The notes under the pieces are model-generated. The model saw only the letters and a program-made list of their open reading frames with translations, was not told where the DNA came from and searched no databases. From contig NZ_FOTE01000004.1 of assembly GCF_900114475.1 (NCBI RefSeq), forward strand, positions 189,580 to 253,579: a stretch of 64,000 bases of DNA, given 5' to 3'. Both the position numbers and the translations under genes were made by a program. The stretch is from Paenibacillus sp. 1_12. Lineage in GTDB: Bacteria; Bacillota; Bacilli; Paenibacillales; NBRC-103111. Numbering within the stretch: the stretch's first letter is position 1; every line of letters starts with the position of its first letter. Positions 1-9,176 of the stretch are shown one piece after another.

Positions 1-801
1 GATCTGTTCACTATGTCCTCCGGTCTTACCTATGGTGGGGACGGAACGGAAACGGAAAGACACACCCGTACCATCATGGAGAATGCCATTACTACCATGG
101 ATATGAGAGCGCTATCAAAAGCGTTGGCGGCGGTTCCTCTGGCTTTTGATCCAGGAACGCACTGGAAGTATGGTACGAGCCACGATGTTCTGGCCGCCTT
201 GATCGAAGTATTATCGGGGGTTACCTTCGGAGAGTTTCTGCAAAAGGAAATATTCGATCCGCTTCAAATGAAAGATACTTCATTCCGAATTTCAGAGGAA
301 AAGCGTGACCGTCTCAGTATGATGTACAACCGTGCAGAAGACGGAACCTTGACCCCTAATACCGAGCGAGACGTTCCCTATCAGCCTGGATGTATTCACG
401 AAAGTGGCGGAGGCGGGCTGCTGTCAACGATAGGGGATTACAGCCGATTTGCGCAGGCATTGGCAAGAGGCGGAGAATTGGATGGGGTGCGGATACTTGG
501 ACGAAAAACCGTGCAATTGATGGCGACCAATCATTTGGGACCCCAGCAGCTTCAAGATTTCAATTGGCCACAGATGAAGGGTTTTGGTTATGGTTTAGGG
601 GTTCGAGTTTTGATAGACCCGGCAGAGGGTGGCCTTAATGGCTCGATTGGTGAATTTGGCTGGGCTGGGCTAGCCGGATCTTGGGTGTTAATTGATCCTA
701 AGGAGCAGTTGTCTGTGGTTTACATGCAGCAAATGCTGCCGAGTCTAGAGCCTTACATTCATAACCGTATGCGTGCCGTCATTTATGGAGCGTTGGAATA
801 G
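1..801 (+). CDS. Serine hydrolase of the beta-lactamase/esterase family, 5' end outside window
   Basis: The reading frame is open from base 1, so the N-terminus, including the expected SxxK nucleophile, lies upstream of the window; the first ATG inside is at 13. The visible part matches class C beta-lactamase-like hydrolases and esterases: the opening segment TMSSGLTY, a KYGTS segment where the family has Y-x-N, GGGGLLST, GFGYGLGVRV, and a GWAGLAG segment where classic enzymes have the KTG/HTG box. These proteins hydrolyse ester or amide bonds, often with unknown natural substrate. The gene ends 8 bases before the convergent sulfatase gene. Family assignment is secure; substrate is unknown. 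Confidence 0.85.
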   Translation, partial: DLFTMSSGLTYGGDGTETERHTRTIMENAITTMDMRALSKALAAVPLAFDPGTHWKYGTSHDVLAALIEVLSGVTFGEFLQKEIFDPLQMKDTSFRISEEKRDRLSMMYNRAEDGTLTPNTERDVPYQPGCIHESGGGGLLSTIGDYSRFAQALARGGELDGVRILGRKTVQLMATNHLGPQQLQDFNWPQMKGFGYGLGVRVLIDPAEGGLNGSIGEFGWAGLAGSWVLIDPKEQLSVVYMQQMLPSLEPYIHNRMRAVIYGALE

Positions 802-809
802 ACAGTCGT

Positions 810-2567
810 TCACATCACAGTTTGATATGGCACCAAGCGTTTTTGATTCCTCTGCTCCTTCAAAAGCTTTGCCATAAACTGCTGAATAGGTTTCGTTTCC
901 TCAGTTGCCAACGTAATATGGGCGAGATTACGAGTTTCAAGAGGGTCTTCAGATAAATTGTAAAGTTCATATTCCTCTGCGACTGGTTCTGTTTTGATTG
1001 AAAAGCTGTTAGTCTGGTAGCCGCCTTCGGGGGTTAGATAGACGCTCCCCATTGGAGTGGACGACTCATCCCGAAGGCCTGGCTGACTCCAAAACTGCTT
1101 GTTGTCAAAATAACGGGAAAATTTCCACAATTGCTGTTTATTATCTTTATTGATAAAGGCAATTACGGTTTCAATGTGATTAGGTTGGATCACGGAAGAA
1201 TAGGGAATACCAATTGGATTTACTTGATGGGGGCCGCGTGTCACATCGTCATCAGTCATAAAGTAAACAGGTTCGTCAGCACGCTCGCAATCGAAGCCAA
1301 AGAAGCAAGGTGACAGGTCACGCCCCACTAAGGGGTGAACTTCGCTGAACTTTAATCGCAATCTTTGTTGGATGTCTTCCAGATCTGCGTCGGCCAACCC
1401 AAGCATGGTGGGGATCAGATCTACATGACTTGTCAGCTTATCGAAATGTTCATGCTGCTCAAATAATTGTTTATTATGAATGATGAAAGGCACGTGAACG
1501 ATTTCTTCATAAGCACAGTACCATTTTTGGTGAAGATAGCCATGAGCGCCTAACAGATCTCCATGATCCGATGTAAAAATGACAATGGTTTGATCATAAA
1601 ATGAGGACCTCATTAGGGAATCGAAAACCTTGAGCATTTGCTGATCGGCATTTTTTTGAAGCTGGTAGTACAGCTTACTGTAATGAGGCTGGTTGAATAT
1701 GGGCTGCAAAGCCTGTGGATAAACTTCCTGATAGCTTGCCTGGCATCGAGGTTTCGTATGTAAAGACTCGTGGATGGTAGGTGGGGGATCCGGCTGCGGC
1801 ATGGACTCCACTGCAAAATTAAACATTGGGTTATGGGCAGTCAGCGCTCCATACAAAACGATATCATGCGGGTTTACGAAGGATGCAACAAGAAGCCAAG
1901 GCTGCAAATGCCCAGCTTCATTTTTTTTGTGATCCAGTGACTCGATAAGATCGACAACTTCTGCAGCATAAAACTCATCTCTACCGCTTACGCCCACCCC
2001 AGCTGAAGAGGCGGAATTTCGGGGACTTTTCCCATGCGGCTCCGGTCCAATCCAGCTGGAAAATCCATAATCCTCTAAAGGATCAGCATGCAGATATAAC
2101 TGTTCTTTTTCCTTATTCGGTATGCCGGTTATGGGGTCATAGCTCAATAATCCACTGCGAGTACCAGGGATGATGATATCTTCATACGATACATGCCATT
2201 TCCCTTTATAAAATGTTTGGTAGCCTGCTTCCCGGAAATAATGGCCCATTGTGGGTACTGTGTTTCTATTTAGCCAAAACATATCGGGATCGGATGCTTC
2301 CTTGGCGATTCCGTTCGTCTGACTGACACCATGGAGCGAAGGATACTGTCCGGTAAATAATGTGGCTCTACTGGGACAGCAGGCAGCACTTCCGATATAA
2401 TGTCGATTGAATTCAATACCGTTTGTTCTTAACAGTTCCTGTGTAATGAGATTGTTGACTCGCCATTCTTTGATGTCATTGCTCTCATATATAGGGGGAT
2501 ACTGCTGTTCATCGATAACGAGTACAAGAAAATTAGGCTTCTGAATGCTCCGGGTACGTGTCATCAT
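810..2567 (-). CDS. Type I sulfatase (formylglycine-dependent, alkaline phosphatase superfamily)
   Basis: The product is 585 residues. The signature C-C-P-S-R is at residues 63-67 (C63 is the predicted formylglycine), followed by ATLFTGQYPSLHG and, near residue 120, the second sulfatase motif GYQTFYKGKWH. A metal-binding TSDHGD segment lies in the middle. No signal peptide is visible, so the enzyme should act in the cytosol on imported sulfated sugars. Maturation would need a formylglycine-generating enzyme or anSME; none is encoded here. Two ATGs sit together at 2567 and 2564 behind a GGGGTG ribosome site. With the AraC regulator, GH127 enzyme and ABC importer next door it forms a carbohydrate locus. 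Substrate is inferred only. Confidence 0.88.
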   Translation of the reverse strand: MMTRTRSIQKPNFLVLVIDEQQYPPIYESNDIKEWRVNNLITQELLRTNGIEFNRHYIGSAACCPSRATLFTGQYPSLHGVSQTNGIAKEASDPDMFWLNRNTVPTMGHYFREAGYQTFYKGKWHVSYEDIIIPGTRSGLLSYDPITGIPNKEKEQLYLHADPLEDYGFSSWIGPEPHGKSPRNSASSAGVGVSGRDEFYAAEVVDLIESLDHKKNEAGHLQPWLLVASFVNPHDIVLYGALTAHNPMFNFAVESMPQPDPPPTIHESLHTKPRCQASYQEVYPQALQPIFNQPHYSKLYYQLQKNADQQMLKVFDSLMRSSFYDQTIVIFTSDHGDLLGAHGYLHQKWYCAYEEIVHVPFIIHNKQLFEQHEHFDKLTSHVDLIPTMLGLADADLEDIQQRLRLKFSEVHPLVGRDLSPCFFGFDCERADEPVYFMTDDDVTRGPHQVNPIGIPYSSVIQPNHIETVIAFINKDNKQQLWKFSRYFDNKQFWSQPGLRDESSTPMGSVYLTPEGGYQTNSFSIKTEPVAEEYELYNLSEDPLETRNLAHITLATEETKPIQQFMAKLLKEQRNQKRLVPYQTVM

Positions 2568-2681
2568 TCACCCCGCCATTTTGTCATGTCTAAGTAATAT
2601 GCGGAAGGCTTATGTCCTATGAAGACCTTTTATAGATTCAATTGCAGCTTACGGGTTTTCATCTGGCTTCATCTATTAAGC

Positions 2682-3575
2682 TTAAGCATGTCTAATAAAC
2701 TTTTTTCGATAGTTGAGCGGAGAGATCCCCTCCGTATTAGAGAAGCACGAAGAAAAATAAGAACCATGATGGAAGCCGACCTCCTCTGCAATACGGGTGA
2801 CAGACCACTCGGTTTGAATCAGCAGCTTTTTGGCCTGCTCGATACGATACAGCTGTAAATAGTGGATGGGAGTCATGCCGTAAACCTTAAGCATACATTT
2901 GGCCAAATAGTTAGGATGATAATTCATTTCCTTGTGCAGCAGCGCATTGGTTATCGATAGCGTGTAATTATGCCGTATAAATAATTCAACCCTTTCAGCC
3001 ACATGAATGGCTGCCGCATCAGTCGTAGCTGCCACTTCCCGATCCAAATGCTGCATAAAAAGCTGAAAGGAATTTTGCCTTTTCCAATTTCGCAACGATC
3101 GCGGCTCCAAATCTAACAAAAAAAACTGCTGTAATATGTCCATTGCTTTTGGGGTCAGCTTCATATATTTAGGAATAAAGATCGAACACACCTCGCTATG
3201 ATTCAAATAGGCGGTTTGTTTGTGTTTATGGATTAAACTTGATTGATTTTCGAGGCAAGCACTCATATTGCCGCATTCATCCCAGGCACCGAAGGTGTGA
3301 AAGTGAATCCAGATAATATCGGTTTCCTCTGAACAAGGCTCCGTTCCATAATGACTGGCATCAGGTCTTAAGATACAGGCTTCCCCCTCATCAACCCGCC
3401 ACTGATCCGTACCCTCTCCAAGAAATAAGGTGCCTCTCGTAACCACGATCAAATCGAATACGCCAATTTGTTGTCTGCTGATATGACGTTCGCCCATACG
3501 ATAAAAATCCCGGCCGCAATCAATAAAATAGGGAACTGGTGGAGAAATAAAGTGAAGAATGGGTGAGTTCAGCAT
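2682..3575 (-). CDS. AraC family transcriptional regulator
   Basis: The N-terminal half (about residues 15-150) looks like an AraC cupin sensor domain. The C-terminal 100 residues hold the double helix-turn-helix, with PNYLAKCMLKVYGMTP and the second-helix block VTRIAEEVGFHHGSYFS. I start it at the ATG at 3575 because GGAGGGG precedes it by a few bases; a longer open frame to 3647 has no ribosome site and would overlap the inverted repeat at 3613-3637. It is divergent from the GH127 gene and lies upstream of the sulfatase in the same direction. It therefore probably controls the neighbouring sugar-utilisation genes in response to a saccharide. Its effector is unknown. Length is 297 residues. 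Confidence 0.85.
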   Translation of the reverse strand: MLNSPILHFISPPVPYFIDCGRDFYRMGERHISRQQIGVFDLIVVTRGTLFLGEGTDQWRVDEGEACILRPDASHYGTEPCSEETDIIWIHFHTFGAWDECGNMSACLENQSSLIHKHKQTAYLNHSEVCSIFIPKYMKLTPKAMDILQQFFLLDLEPRSLRNWKRQNSFQLFMQHLDREVAATTDAAAIHVAERVELFIRHNYTLSITNALLHKEMNYHPNYLAKCMLKVYGMTPIHYLQLYRIEQAKKLLIQTEWSVTRIAEEVGFHHGSYFSSCFSNTEGISPLNYRKKFIRHA

Positions 3576-3612
3576 ATGCCCCTCCAAAAGGTTGATATTT
3601 TTAAAAAACAGG

Positions 3613-3637
3613 TTGGTATTTATTGTATTAATACCAA
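3613..3637. promoter_or_regulatory. Inverted repeat, candidate operator between AraC gene and GH127 gene
   Basis: TTGGTATT (3613-3620) and AATACCAA (3630-3637) form a perfect 8-bp inverted repeat with a 9-bp spacer in the divergent intergenic region. It overlaps the predicted -35 of the rightward promoter. A control site for the adjacent AraC protein is the simplest reading, though AraC proteins more often bind direct repeats. Confidence 0.5.
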
Positions 3638-3657
3638 TATATAACATGTAATATAAT
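3628..3657 (+). promoter_or_regulatory. Candidate sigma-A promoter for the GH127-ABC operon
   Basis: TTAATA at 3628-3633 and a perfect TATAAT at 3652-3657 are separated by 18 bases, about 50 bases upstream of the GH127 start. The weak -35 is what one expects of an activator-dependent promoter. Just downstream (3662-3672) AAGCGCTTACC resembles part of a catabolite-responsive element but misses conserved positions. Confidence 0.45.
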
Positions 3658-3708
3658 TAATAAAGCGCTTACCATAAATAGCGAAAACAAATAAAGGAGC
3701 TGCGCATC

Positions 3709-5682
3709 ATGAACCAATTATTAAGCTCCAAGCCCATTCCACTAAGCAATTTGCGCATTCAGGATAACTTCTGGACTGAGTATATTCGGCTCGTTCGGCA
3801 TGTTGTTGTACCTTACCAATGGGAAGCACTGAATGATCGGGTAGAAGGAGCAGAGCCAAGTCATGCGATACAAAATTTTAAAATTGCAGCAGGCTTGGAG
3901 CAGGGAGAATTTTATGGAATGGTGTTTCAGGATAGCGATGTCGCCAAATGGCTGGAGGCGGTTAGCTATTTGCTGGAAACCGGTCCAGACCCCGAATTGG
4001 AGGCCATTGCCGACGGGGTGATTGATATTATTGCCAAAGCACAGCAGGCGGATGGCTATTTGAACACCTACTTTACGCTAAAAGAGCCAGGGAAAAGATG
4101 GACCAATTTAGCGGAATGCCATGAATTGTATTGCGCGGGCCATATGATTGAAGCCGCTGTTGCTTACTATCACGCGACTAGAAAAACGTTAATTCTGGAT
4201 GTAGCCTGCCGTCTGGCGGATTGTATCGATTCGGTCTTTGGCGATGGAGAGGGCAAGTTAAAGGGCTATGACGGTCATCAGGAGATCGAGCTTGCGCTCG
4301 TCAAGCTGTACCATACCACATCACAAAAGAAATATTTGCAATTGAGTCAATTTTTCCTCGACGAGCGTGGGCGTGAGCCGGATTTTTATGATATTGAATT
4401 TGCGCGCCGTGGTCAGAAGGTCCACTTTCCAGCACTGGATATGGTGCATAACAAGTCATACAGCCAAGCTCACTTACCCGTGCGACAGCAAAGGTCTGCA
4501 GAGGGCCATGCCGTACGTGTCGTGTATATGTGCTCGGGGATGGTGGATGTAGCGTATGAAACGGGTGATGTGGAGCTGTTTGAAGCCTGCAAAAGCTTAT
4601 GGCGCAATATTGTGAGCAAACGGATGTATATTACCGGCGGAATAGGGTCATCAGCTTATGGTGAAGCCTTTTCGATGGATTATGATCTGCCAGGCGATAC
4701 CGCTTATGCCGAGACTTGTGCGTCGATTGGACTGATCTTTTTTGCACAAAGGATGCTTCAATTCGAAGCGGTCAGCGAGTATGCCGATGTGATGGAGCAG
4801 GCGCTGTACAACACCGTAATCAGCGGGATGTCGAGAGATGGCCAACGTTTTTTTTATGTGAATCCGTTAGAGGTGTGGCCTGATGCCTGTGATAGGAATG
4901 CCAATGTTCGCCATGTCAGGTCGGAGCGTCAAGGCTGGTTCGGATGTGCTTGCTGTCCGCCCAATATCGCAAGATTGCTTGCTTCGCTTGGCCGTTATAT
5001 GTATACCCTTCAAGATCGAATTATTTACACGCATTTGTATATAGGAAGTGAAATTTCAATAGGCTGGGAAGGAGGCGATGAGGTTAGATTGGTGCAGGAC
5101 TCAAAGTTTCCTTGGGAGGGTGATGTTCGTTTTGAGATTACAACAAGAAAGGAGACCGAATTTACATTGGCGCTGCGTATTCCCAAGTGGTGCAGAGCAG
5201 AGCAGGGACTAAGGGTGAGTATCAATGGCCAAGACATTGCTTATGAGGGGCTGGAGAATAACGGTTATATCCATATCCATCGAACATGGCAGTCTGCTGA
5301 TGTGGTTGAGCTGCTGCTTCCCATGAAGGTAAGTCGAGTTCGAGGCCATCCACTCATCCGTGAGACACTTGGCAAGATAGCGCTTCAGCGTGGACCCATC
5401 GTCTACTGTATGGAAGAAGCCGATAACGGACCAAATTTACATCAAATCATACTGGAAAAGCAATCCGTGGAAGAGGTCCGTTTTGAGTCGGAGCTTCTTG
5501 GTGGAGTTCCAGTCATTACCGTTCCGGCTGTAAGGGTTCAATCCACAAATTGGGAAGGACAGCTGTATCAAGCAGCTTCAGAGGTCCAAACCCTACCTGT
5601 GACAGCGAGGTTCATTCCTTATTTTGCTTGGGCTAACAGGGGACGTAATGAGATGGCAGTTTGGGTCAAAGAAGAACTTTGA
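3709..5682 (+). CDS. Glycoside hydrolase family 127, beta-L-arabinofuranosidase type
   Basis: At 657 residues this matches the length of characterised GH127 enzymes such as HypBA1, which release beta-L-arabinofuranose from arabinooligosaccharides. The zinc-centred active site described for that enzyme (Glu, Cys and a Cys-Cys pair) is intact: E335 and C337 in YAETCASIG, and C415-C416 in CACCPPN. The alpha/alpha barrel core occupies roughly residues 20-430, followed by beta-sandwich domains. No signal peptide is present, so it acts on imported substrate. AAGGAG precedes the ATG. It heads an apparent operon with a lipoprotein sugar-binding protein and two permeases. Arabinofuranose specificity is inferred from family; GH127 also contains other activities. 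Confidence 0.88.
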   Translation: MNQLLSSKPIPLSNLRIQDNFWTEYIRLVRHVVVPYQWEALNDRVEGAEPSHAIQNFKIAAGLEQGEFYGMVFQDSDVAKWLEAVSYLLETGPDPELEAIADGVIDIIAKAQQADGYLNTYFTLKEPGKRWTNLAECHELYCAGHMIEAAVAYYHATRKTLILDVACRLADCIDSVFGDGEGKLKGYDGHQEIELALVKLYHTTSQKKYLQLSQFFLDERGREPDFYDIEFARRGQKVHFPALDMVHNKSYSQAHLPVRQQRSAEGHAVRVVYMCSGMVDVAYETGDVELFEACKSLWRNIVSKRMYITGGIGSSAYGEAFSMDYDLPGDTAYAETCASIGLIFFAQRMLQFEAVSEYADVMEQALYNTVISGMSRDGQRFFYVNPLEVWPDACDRNANVRHVRSERQGWFGCACCPPNIARLLASLGRYMYTLQDRIIYTHLYIGSEISIGWEGGDEVRLVQDSKFPWEGDVRFEITTRKETEFTLALRIPKWCRAEQGLRVSINGQDIAYEGLENNGYIHIHRTWQSADVVELLLPMKVSRVRGHPLIRETLGKIALQRGPIVYCMEEADNGPNLHQIILEKQSVEEVRFESELLGGVPVITVPAVRVQSTNWEGQLYQAASEVQTLPVTARFIPYFAWANRGRNEMAVWVKEEL

Positions 5683-5716
5683 AAGCTTTCAAACCAGATT
5701 ATTTGGAGGGGTTATA

Positions 5717-7117
5717 ATGGGATCGATTGGGCAGCTTTTGAAAATGGGAACCATTTCAGCGTTAGCATTAGCTTTGGCAGCAGGTTGCACCTCAGCAGGA
5801 ACACCGGCGTCAGGGACAACGGCCACGGATGCCAAGAAAGCAGGCAGTGAGCAGGTAACGATCAAATACATCGATTGGGGCGAAAAGGAAGAGCATGCGG
5901 CCAACGCCATTGGCATAGCTAATTTTGAAAAGGCTCATCCGAATATTAAAGTGGATTATCAAAGTATTCCCTATGATCAATACAACACGAAGCTGAGTGC
6001 CATGGCTGCCTCCAAAACACTGCCTGATTTAGGAAATCTACTGGAAGCACAAGCTTTAAAATGGGCCGAATCCGGCGTATTGCTCGATTTAACCCCTTAT
6101 TACAAGGACGGTTCGGTGAAGCCGAAGCTGGAAAGCAATAAATTTACGACACCTGACGGTAAAGTTATAGGCTACAGTGTGGCTAACGAAGTCGTCCTGC
6201 TGCATTATAATAAGGATTTATTTGACGAAGCCAAGGTTCCTTACCCGCCTGCCGAAACGGAAAAAGCATGGACATGGGATCAGATGGTGGATGCAGCCAA
6301 AAAGCTGACGAAGGATAAGGCCGGCAAACATCCGGGAGAAAGCGGTTTTGACCCGAAAAATATTGTGCAATACGGGATACAAATGAGTACAGGCGCAGAT
6401 TTCTTCTGGACCCCGTTTGCAATTAGTAATGGCGGTGGGGAGGGCAGCCAGGACGGCAAACAGCTCCTACTGGACAAACCAGAAACGATTGAAGCGATCC
6501 AAAAGGTAGCTGATCTGGCGCTGGTTGAGCATGTATCGCCGAATCCGGCTCAAGCCAAATCACTGCCTGGAGATGTGGGTACTAAGCTGTTTACCAAGAA
6601 GGTAGCGATGGTCGAATCGGGACAATGGGAACTGTCTAATATCGGACCGCAGGTTAGCAAAGGCTTAAGAAACGGTATTGGTGTGCTGCCAATCTTCAAA
6701 AAACCGGCGACTACCAACACAGGAACACCGCTCGTTATCTTCAATACAACCAAGTATGCAAAGGAAACTGTGGAGCTTTATAAATTTCTGATGGACCCGA
6801 ACAATAATATGGCGTTGATTGATAATGGAACATGGATGCCCGCCGAAACGCAGTGGTATAGCGACCCTGAATTGATCAAAAGATGGACGCAGAACCCTGT
6901 ACATCCTCCTGAGTATAAAACGGCTGTTATTGATTATGCATTGAAAGCTACTTACCCGACTCCATGGTTTTTTCTTCCAACATATGGCAGAATTTCCGAT
7001 GTGTTGAACCCTGGCCTTGATCCGGTATGGTTAGGTACCAAAACAGCGAAGGAAGCCATCCTTAATGATATTATGCCTAAGGTCAAACCTATATTTGAGA
7101 GCGGTAAAGCGAATTAA
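5717..7117 (+). CDS. ABC transporter sugar-binding lipoprotein (CUT1 type)
   Basis: This is a family 1 extracellular solute-binding protein of 466 residues. The signal peptide ends in the lipobox ALAAGC, with C24 as the lipidated cysteine, followed by a Thr/Ala/Gly-rich linker. The segment DLGNLLEAQALKWAESGVLL and the repeated Trp/Tyr-rich segments are typical of oligosaccharide binders. I chose the ATG at 5717 because TTTGGAGGGG lies just upstream; the frame extends further 5' into the end of the GH127 gene, but without a ribosome site. It would capture the oligosaccharide and pass it to the two permeases downstream. No ATPase is encoded, so a shared MsmX-type ATPase is likely. Confidence 0.88.
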   Translation: MGSIGQLLKMGTISALALALAAGCTSAGTPASGTTATDAKKAGSEQVTIKYIDWGEKEEHAANAIGIANFEKAHPNIKVDYQSIPYDQYNTKLSAMAASKTLPDLGNLLEAQALKWAESGVLLDLTPYYKDGSVKPKLESNKFTTPDGKVIGYSVANEVVLLHYNKDLFDEAKVPYPPAETEKAWTWDQMVDAAKKLTKDKAGKHPGESGFDPKNIVQYGIQMSTGADFFWTPFAISNGGGEGSQDGKQLLLDKPETIEAIQKVADLALVEHVSPNPAQAKSLPGDVGTKLFTKKVAMVESGQWELSNIGPQVSKGLRNGIGVLPIFKKPATTNTGTPLVIFNTTKYAKETVELYKFLMDPNNNMALIDNGTWMPAETQWYSDPELIKRWTQNPVHPPEYKTAVIDYALKATYPTPWFFLPTYGRISDVLNPGLDPVWLGTKTAKEAILNDIMPKVKPIFESGKAN

Positions 7118-7142
7118 TAATGCGTTGTTGTAACCAAATCGC

Positions 7143-7185
7143 AAGTGTACAGAGACTTTCGGAAAGCGGGGAGCTCTGTACACTT
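7143..7185 (+). other. Intercistronic hairpin between binding-protein and permease genes
   Basis: AAGTGTACAGAG (7143-7154) and CTCTGTACACTT (7174-7185) are perfectly complementary 12-bp arms around a 19-base loop. There is no following T-run, so it is not a standard terminator. Its place after the binding-protein gene suggests mRNA stabilisation or partial attenuation that keeps the lipoprotein in excess of the permeases. Confidence 0.7.
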
Positions 7186-7208
7186 CGATATTGAAGGAGA
7201 GGACCCCT

Positions 7209-8168
7209 ATGTCTGTGTTAAAGCCAGCTGTAACCAAGACCGCGGCAGCCAAGACTTTTACTGCAAAGCCAGCCAGCTACAAAAGCTTTTACAGGCAGCG
7301 GGTATTGGTGGGGTACATTTGTATATTGCCTGCGATACTCGGCATTTTTCTGTTTACGATCGGTCCGATGCTGTACAGCCTGTATTTAAGCTTTACGGAT
7401 TGGAACATATTAACCGATGCCAAGTGGATCGGGCTGGCTAATTATACGAACATTTTTACACAGGATTTGTTTTTCTATAACTCACTTAAAGCGACGGCGT
7501 ACTATTCGTTGGGCGCGGTTGCGGCTTCAATGGTTTATGCTTTTATTATTGCGTTATTTTTGACTCAGAATATTAAAGGAAGATCCTTGTTTCGGGCCAT
7601 CTTCTTTATCCCCTCGATCATTCCGGTTCTGGCGAGCAGTATACTTTGGACCTGGCTATATGATGTGGATTTTGGTGTAATCAATCATATTTTGGGGTGG
7701 TTTGGGATTGAGAAGCAATTGTGGATAGGCAGCCCGCAAACCTCCGTTATGTCGTTGATCATCCTTGCGGTATGGGGCTCGGGCAATGTGATTGTTATAT
7801 TTCTCGCAGGCTTGCAGGATGTTCCTCAGCATCTGCATGAGGCGGTTGAAATGGACGGTGGGAATTGGTGGCACAAGCTAAGAGCGGTTACGGTTCCGCT
7901 AATGACGCCAATTATTTTTTATAATGTGATTCTAGGCTTGGTGAACTCTTTCACGACATTTACACAAGCCTATACAATGACCAAGGGCGGGCCAGAGGAC
8001 TCGACGCTGTTTTATGCGTTCTTTATACATCGTGAAGCATTTGAGCATCAGAGTATGGGTTATGCATGTGCGCTGGCATGGATTCTGTTCGTAATTATTT
8101 CATTATTAACCTATCTGCTGTTTAAATCATCGTCAGGCTGGGTTCATTACGAAGGAGGGAAATCCTGA
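7209..8168 (+). CDS. ABC sugar transporter permease (MalF type)
   Basis: The protein is 319 residues with six predicted membrane segments. After a charged, Lys/Ala-rich N-terminus it starts with a hydrophobic segment around VGYICILPAILGIFLF, and it carries the EAA-type coupling loop HLHEAVEMDGGNWWHKL. I start at the ATG at 7209, which has GAAGGAGAGG upstream; a TTG 18 bases earlier is inside that ribosome site. Its TGA overlaps the ATG of the next permease (TGATG), indicating translational coupling. It pairs with that permease to form the membrane channel of the importer. Confidence 0.88.
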   Translation: MSVLKPAVTKTAAAKTFTAKPASYKSFYRQRVLVGYICILPAILGIFLFTIGPMLYSLYLSFTDWNILTDAKWIGLANYTNIFTQDLFFYNSLKATAYYSLGAVAASMVYAFIIALFLTQNIKGRSLFRAIFFIPSIIPVLASSILWTWLYDVDFGVINHILGWFGIEKQLWIGSPQTSVMSLIILAVWGSGNVIVIFLAGLQDVPQHLHEAVEMDGGNWWHKLRAVTVPLMTPIIFYNVILGLVNSFTTFTQAYTMTKGGPEDSTLFYAFFIHREAFEHQSMGYACALAWILFVIISLLTYLLFKSSSGWVHYEGGKS

Positions 8169-8998
8169 TGAGCTCTCGAAGACTAGGCGCTTGTTGCACA
8201 TATACATTTCTCATATTGATGTCAATTCTGGTGTTCTTGCCCATCTATTGGCTGCTTCGCAGCTCCCTTATGGATACCTTGGAAATTTATGCGTTTCCGC
8301 CGATCTGGTTTCCGCATGTTTTCAGATTTGAAAATTATACGGAGGCCATGACTCGTGTGCCTTTTCTGCTTTATTTTAAAAATACACTGATTATTATCAT
8401 CCCCGTACTCATAGGTGTGACCTTAACCAGCGGTTTGGCTGCCTTCGCCTTCGCAAGACTAGAATTCCCGTTAAAAAACCTGTGGTTTACGATTGTCATC
8501 ATGACCATCCTGCTTCCAAGTATTGTGACGTTGATCCCCACTTATATCGGTTGGTCCCGAATTGGTCTTGTCAATACATTTTGGCCGTTGATTGTTCCCG
8601 CCTTTTTTGGTGGAGGAGCCTTCAATATATTTTTACTCAGACAGTTTCTGCTTACGATCCCTAAGGAATTGGATGAATCGGCGGTCATTGACGGTGCTAA
8701 TTATTTTGTTGTTTATTTAAAAATCATTCTGCCTTTGATCAAGCCTGCGATGGTTGTTGTGATGCTGTTTACATTTGTTGGCGTCTGGAATGATTTCCTC
8801 GGTCAATTGGTGTATCTCGGCGATCAACAAATGTTTACGGTCGCACTCGGCCTATTTCAATTTAGAGGCAATTTGACTACGGCATGGAGTTTGTTGATGG
8901 CTGCGGCTGCGGTACTGATAGCACCTGCTGTTGTGGTTTTCCTGATCGGGCAAAGATACTTTATTGAAGGACTGACGATGACGGGAATCAAAGGATAA
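8168..8998 (+). CDS. ABC sugar transporter permease (MalG type)
   Basis: This 276-residue protein has six predicted membrane segments. The EAA loop is ELDESAVIDGANYFVVYLKI, the MalG-type cytoplasmic helix that docks on the ATPase. Its ATG overlaps the TGA of the upstream permease by one base, and the upstream gene's end (GAAGGAGGG) provides the ribosome site. It is the last gene of the GH127-binding protein-permease-permease cluster. Confidence 0.88.
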   Translation: MSSRRLGACCTYTFLILMSILVFLPIYWLLRSSLMDTLEIYAFPPIWFPHVFRFENYTEAMTRVPFLLYFKNTLIIIIPVLIGVTLTSGLAAFAFARLEFPLKNLWFTIVIMTILLPSIVTLIPTYIGWSRIGLVNTFWPLIVPAFFGGGAFNIFLLRQFLLTIPKELDESAVIDGANYFVVYLKIILPLIKPAMVVVMLFTFVGVWNDFLGQLVYLGDQQMFTVALGLFQFRGNLTTAWSLLMAAAAVLIAPAVVVFLIGQRYFIEGLTMTGIKG

Positions 8999-9034
8999 CG
9001 TTATCACTATTATAAATCACTTGCTTTCCATAAC

Positions 9035-9070
9035 ATCCAGCTTTCCTGCTTTGGGGATTGCTGGATTTTC
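9035..9070 (+). terminator. Weak terminator-like hairpin after the sugar ABC operon
   Basis: ATCCAGC (9035-9041) pairs with GCTGGAT (9060-9066) around an 18-base loop, followed by TTTC. The stem is short and the T-run weak, so termination here is probable rather than certain. Confidence 0.4.
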
Positions 9071-9176
9071 ATTTAATCTCCTGATACCAAACATTTTATG
9101 CAACTTTATCCAGTTCGCTGCAGTCTATTACAATGAGAGTGATTGAACCGAAACCCTTTAACAAAGGAGATTTGAT

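Noticed and set aside
3662-3675. AAGCGCTTACC as a CcpA catabolite-responsive element
   Set aside because: The central palindrome fits, but several conserved outer positions do not; too weak to list as a site.
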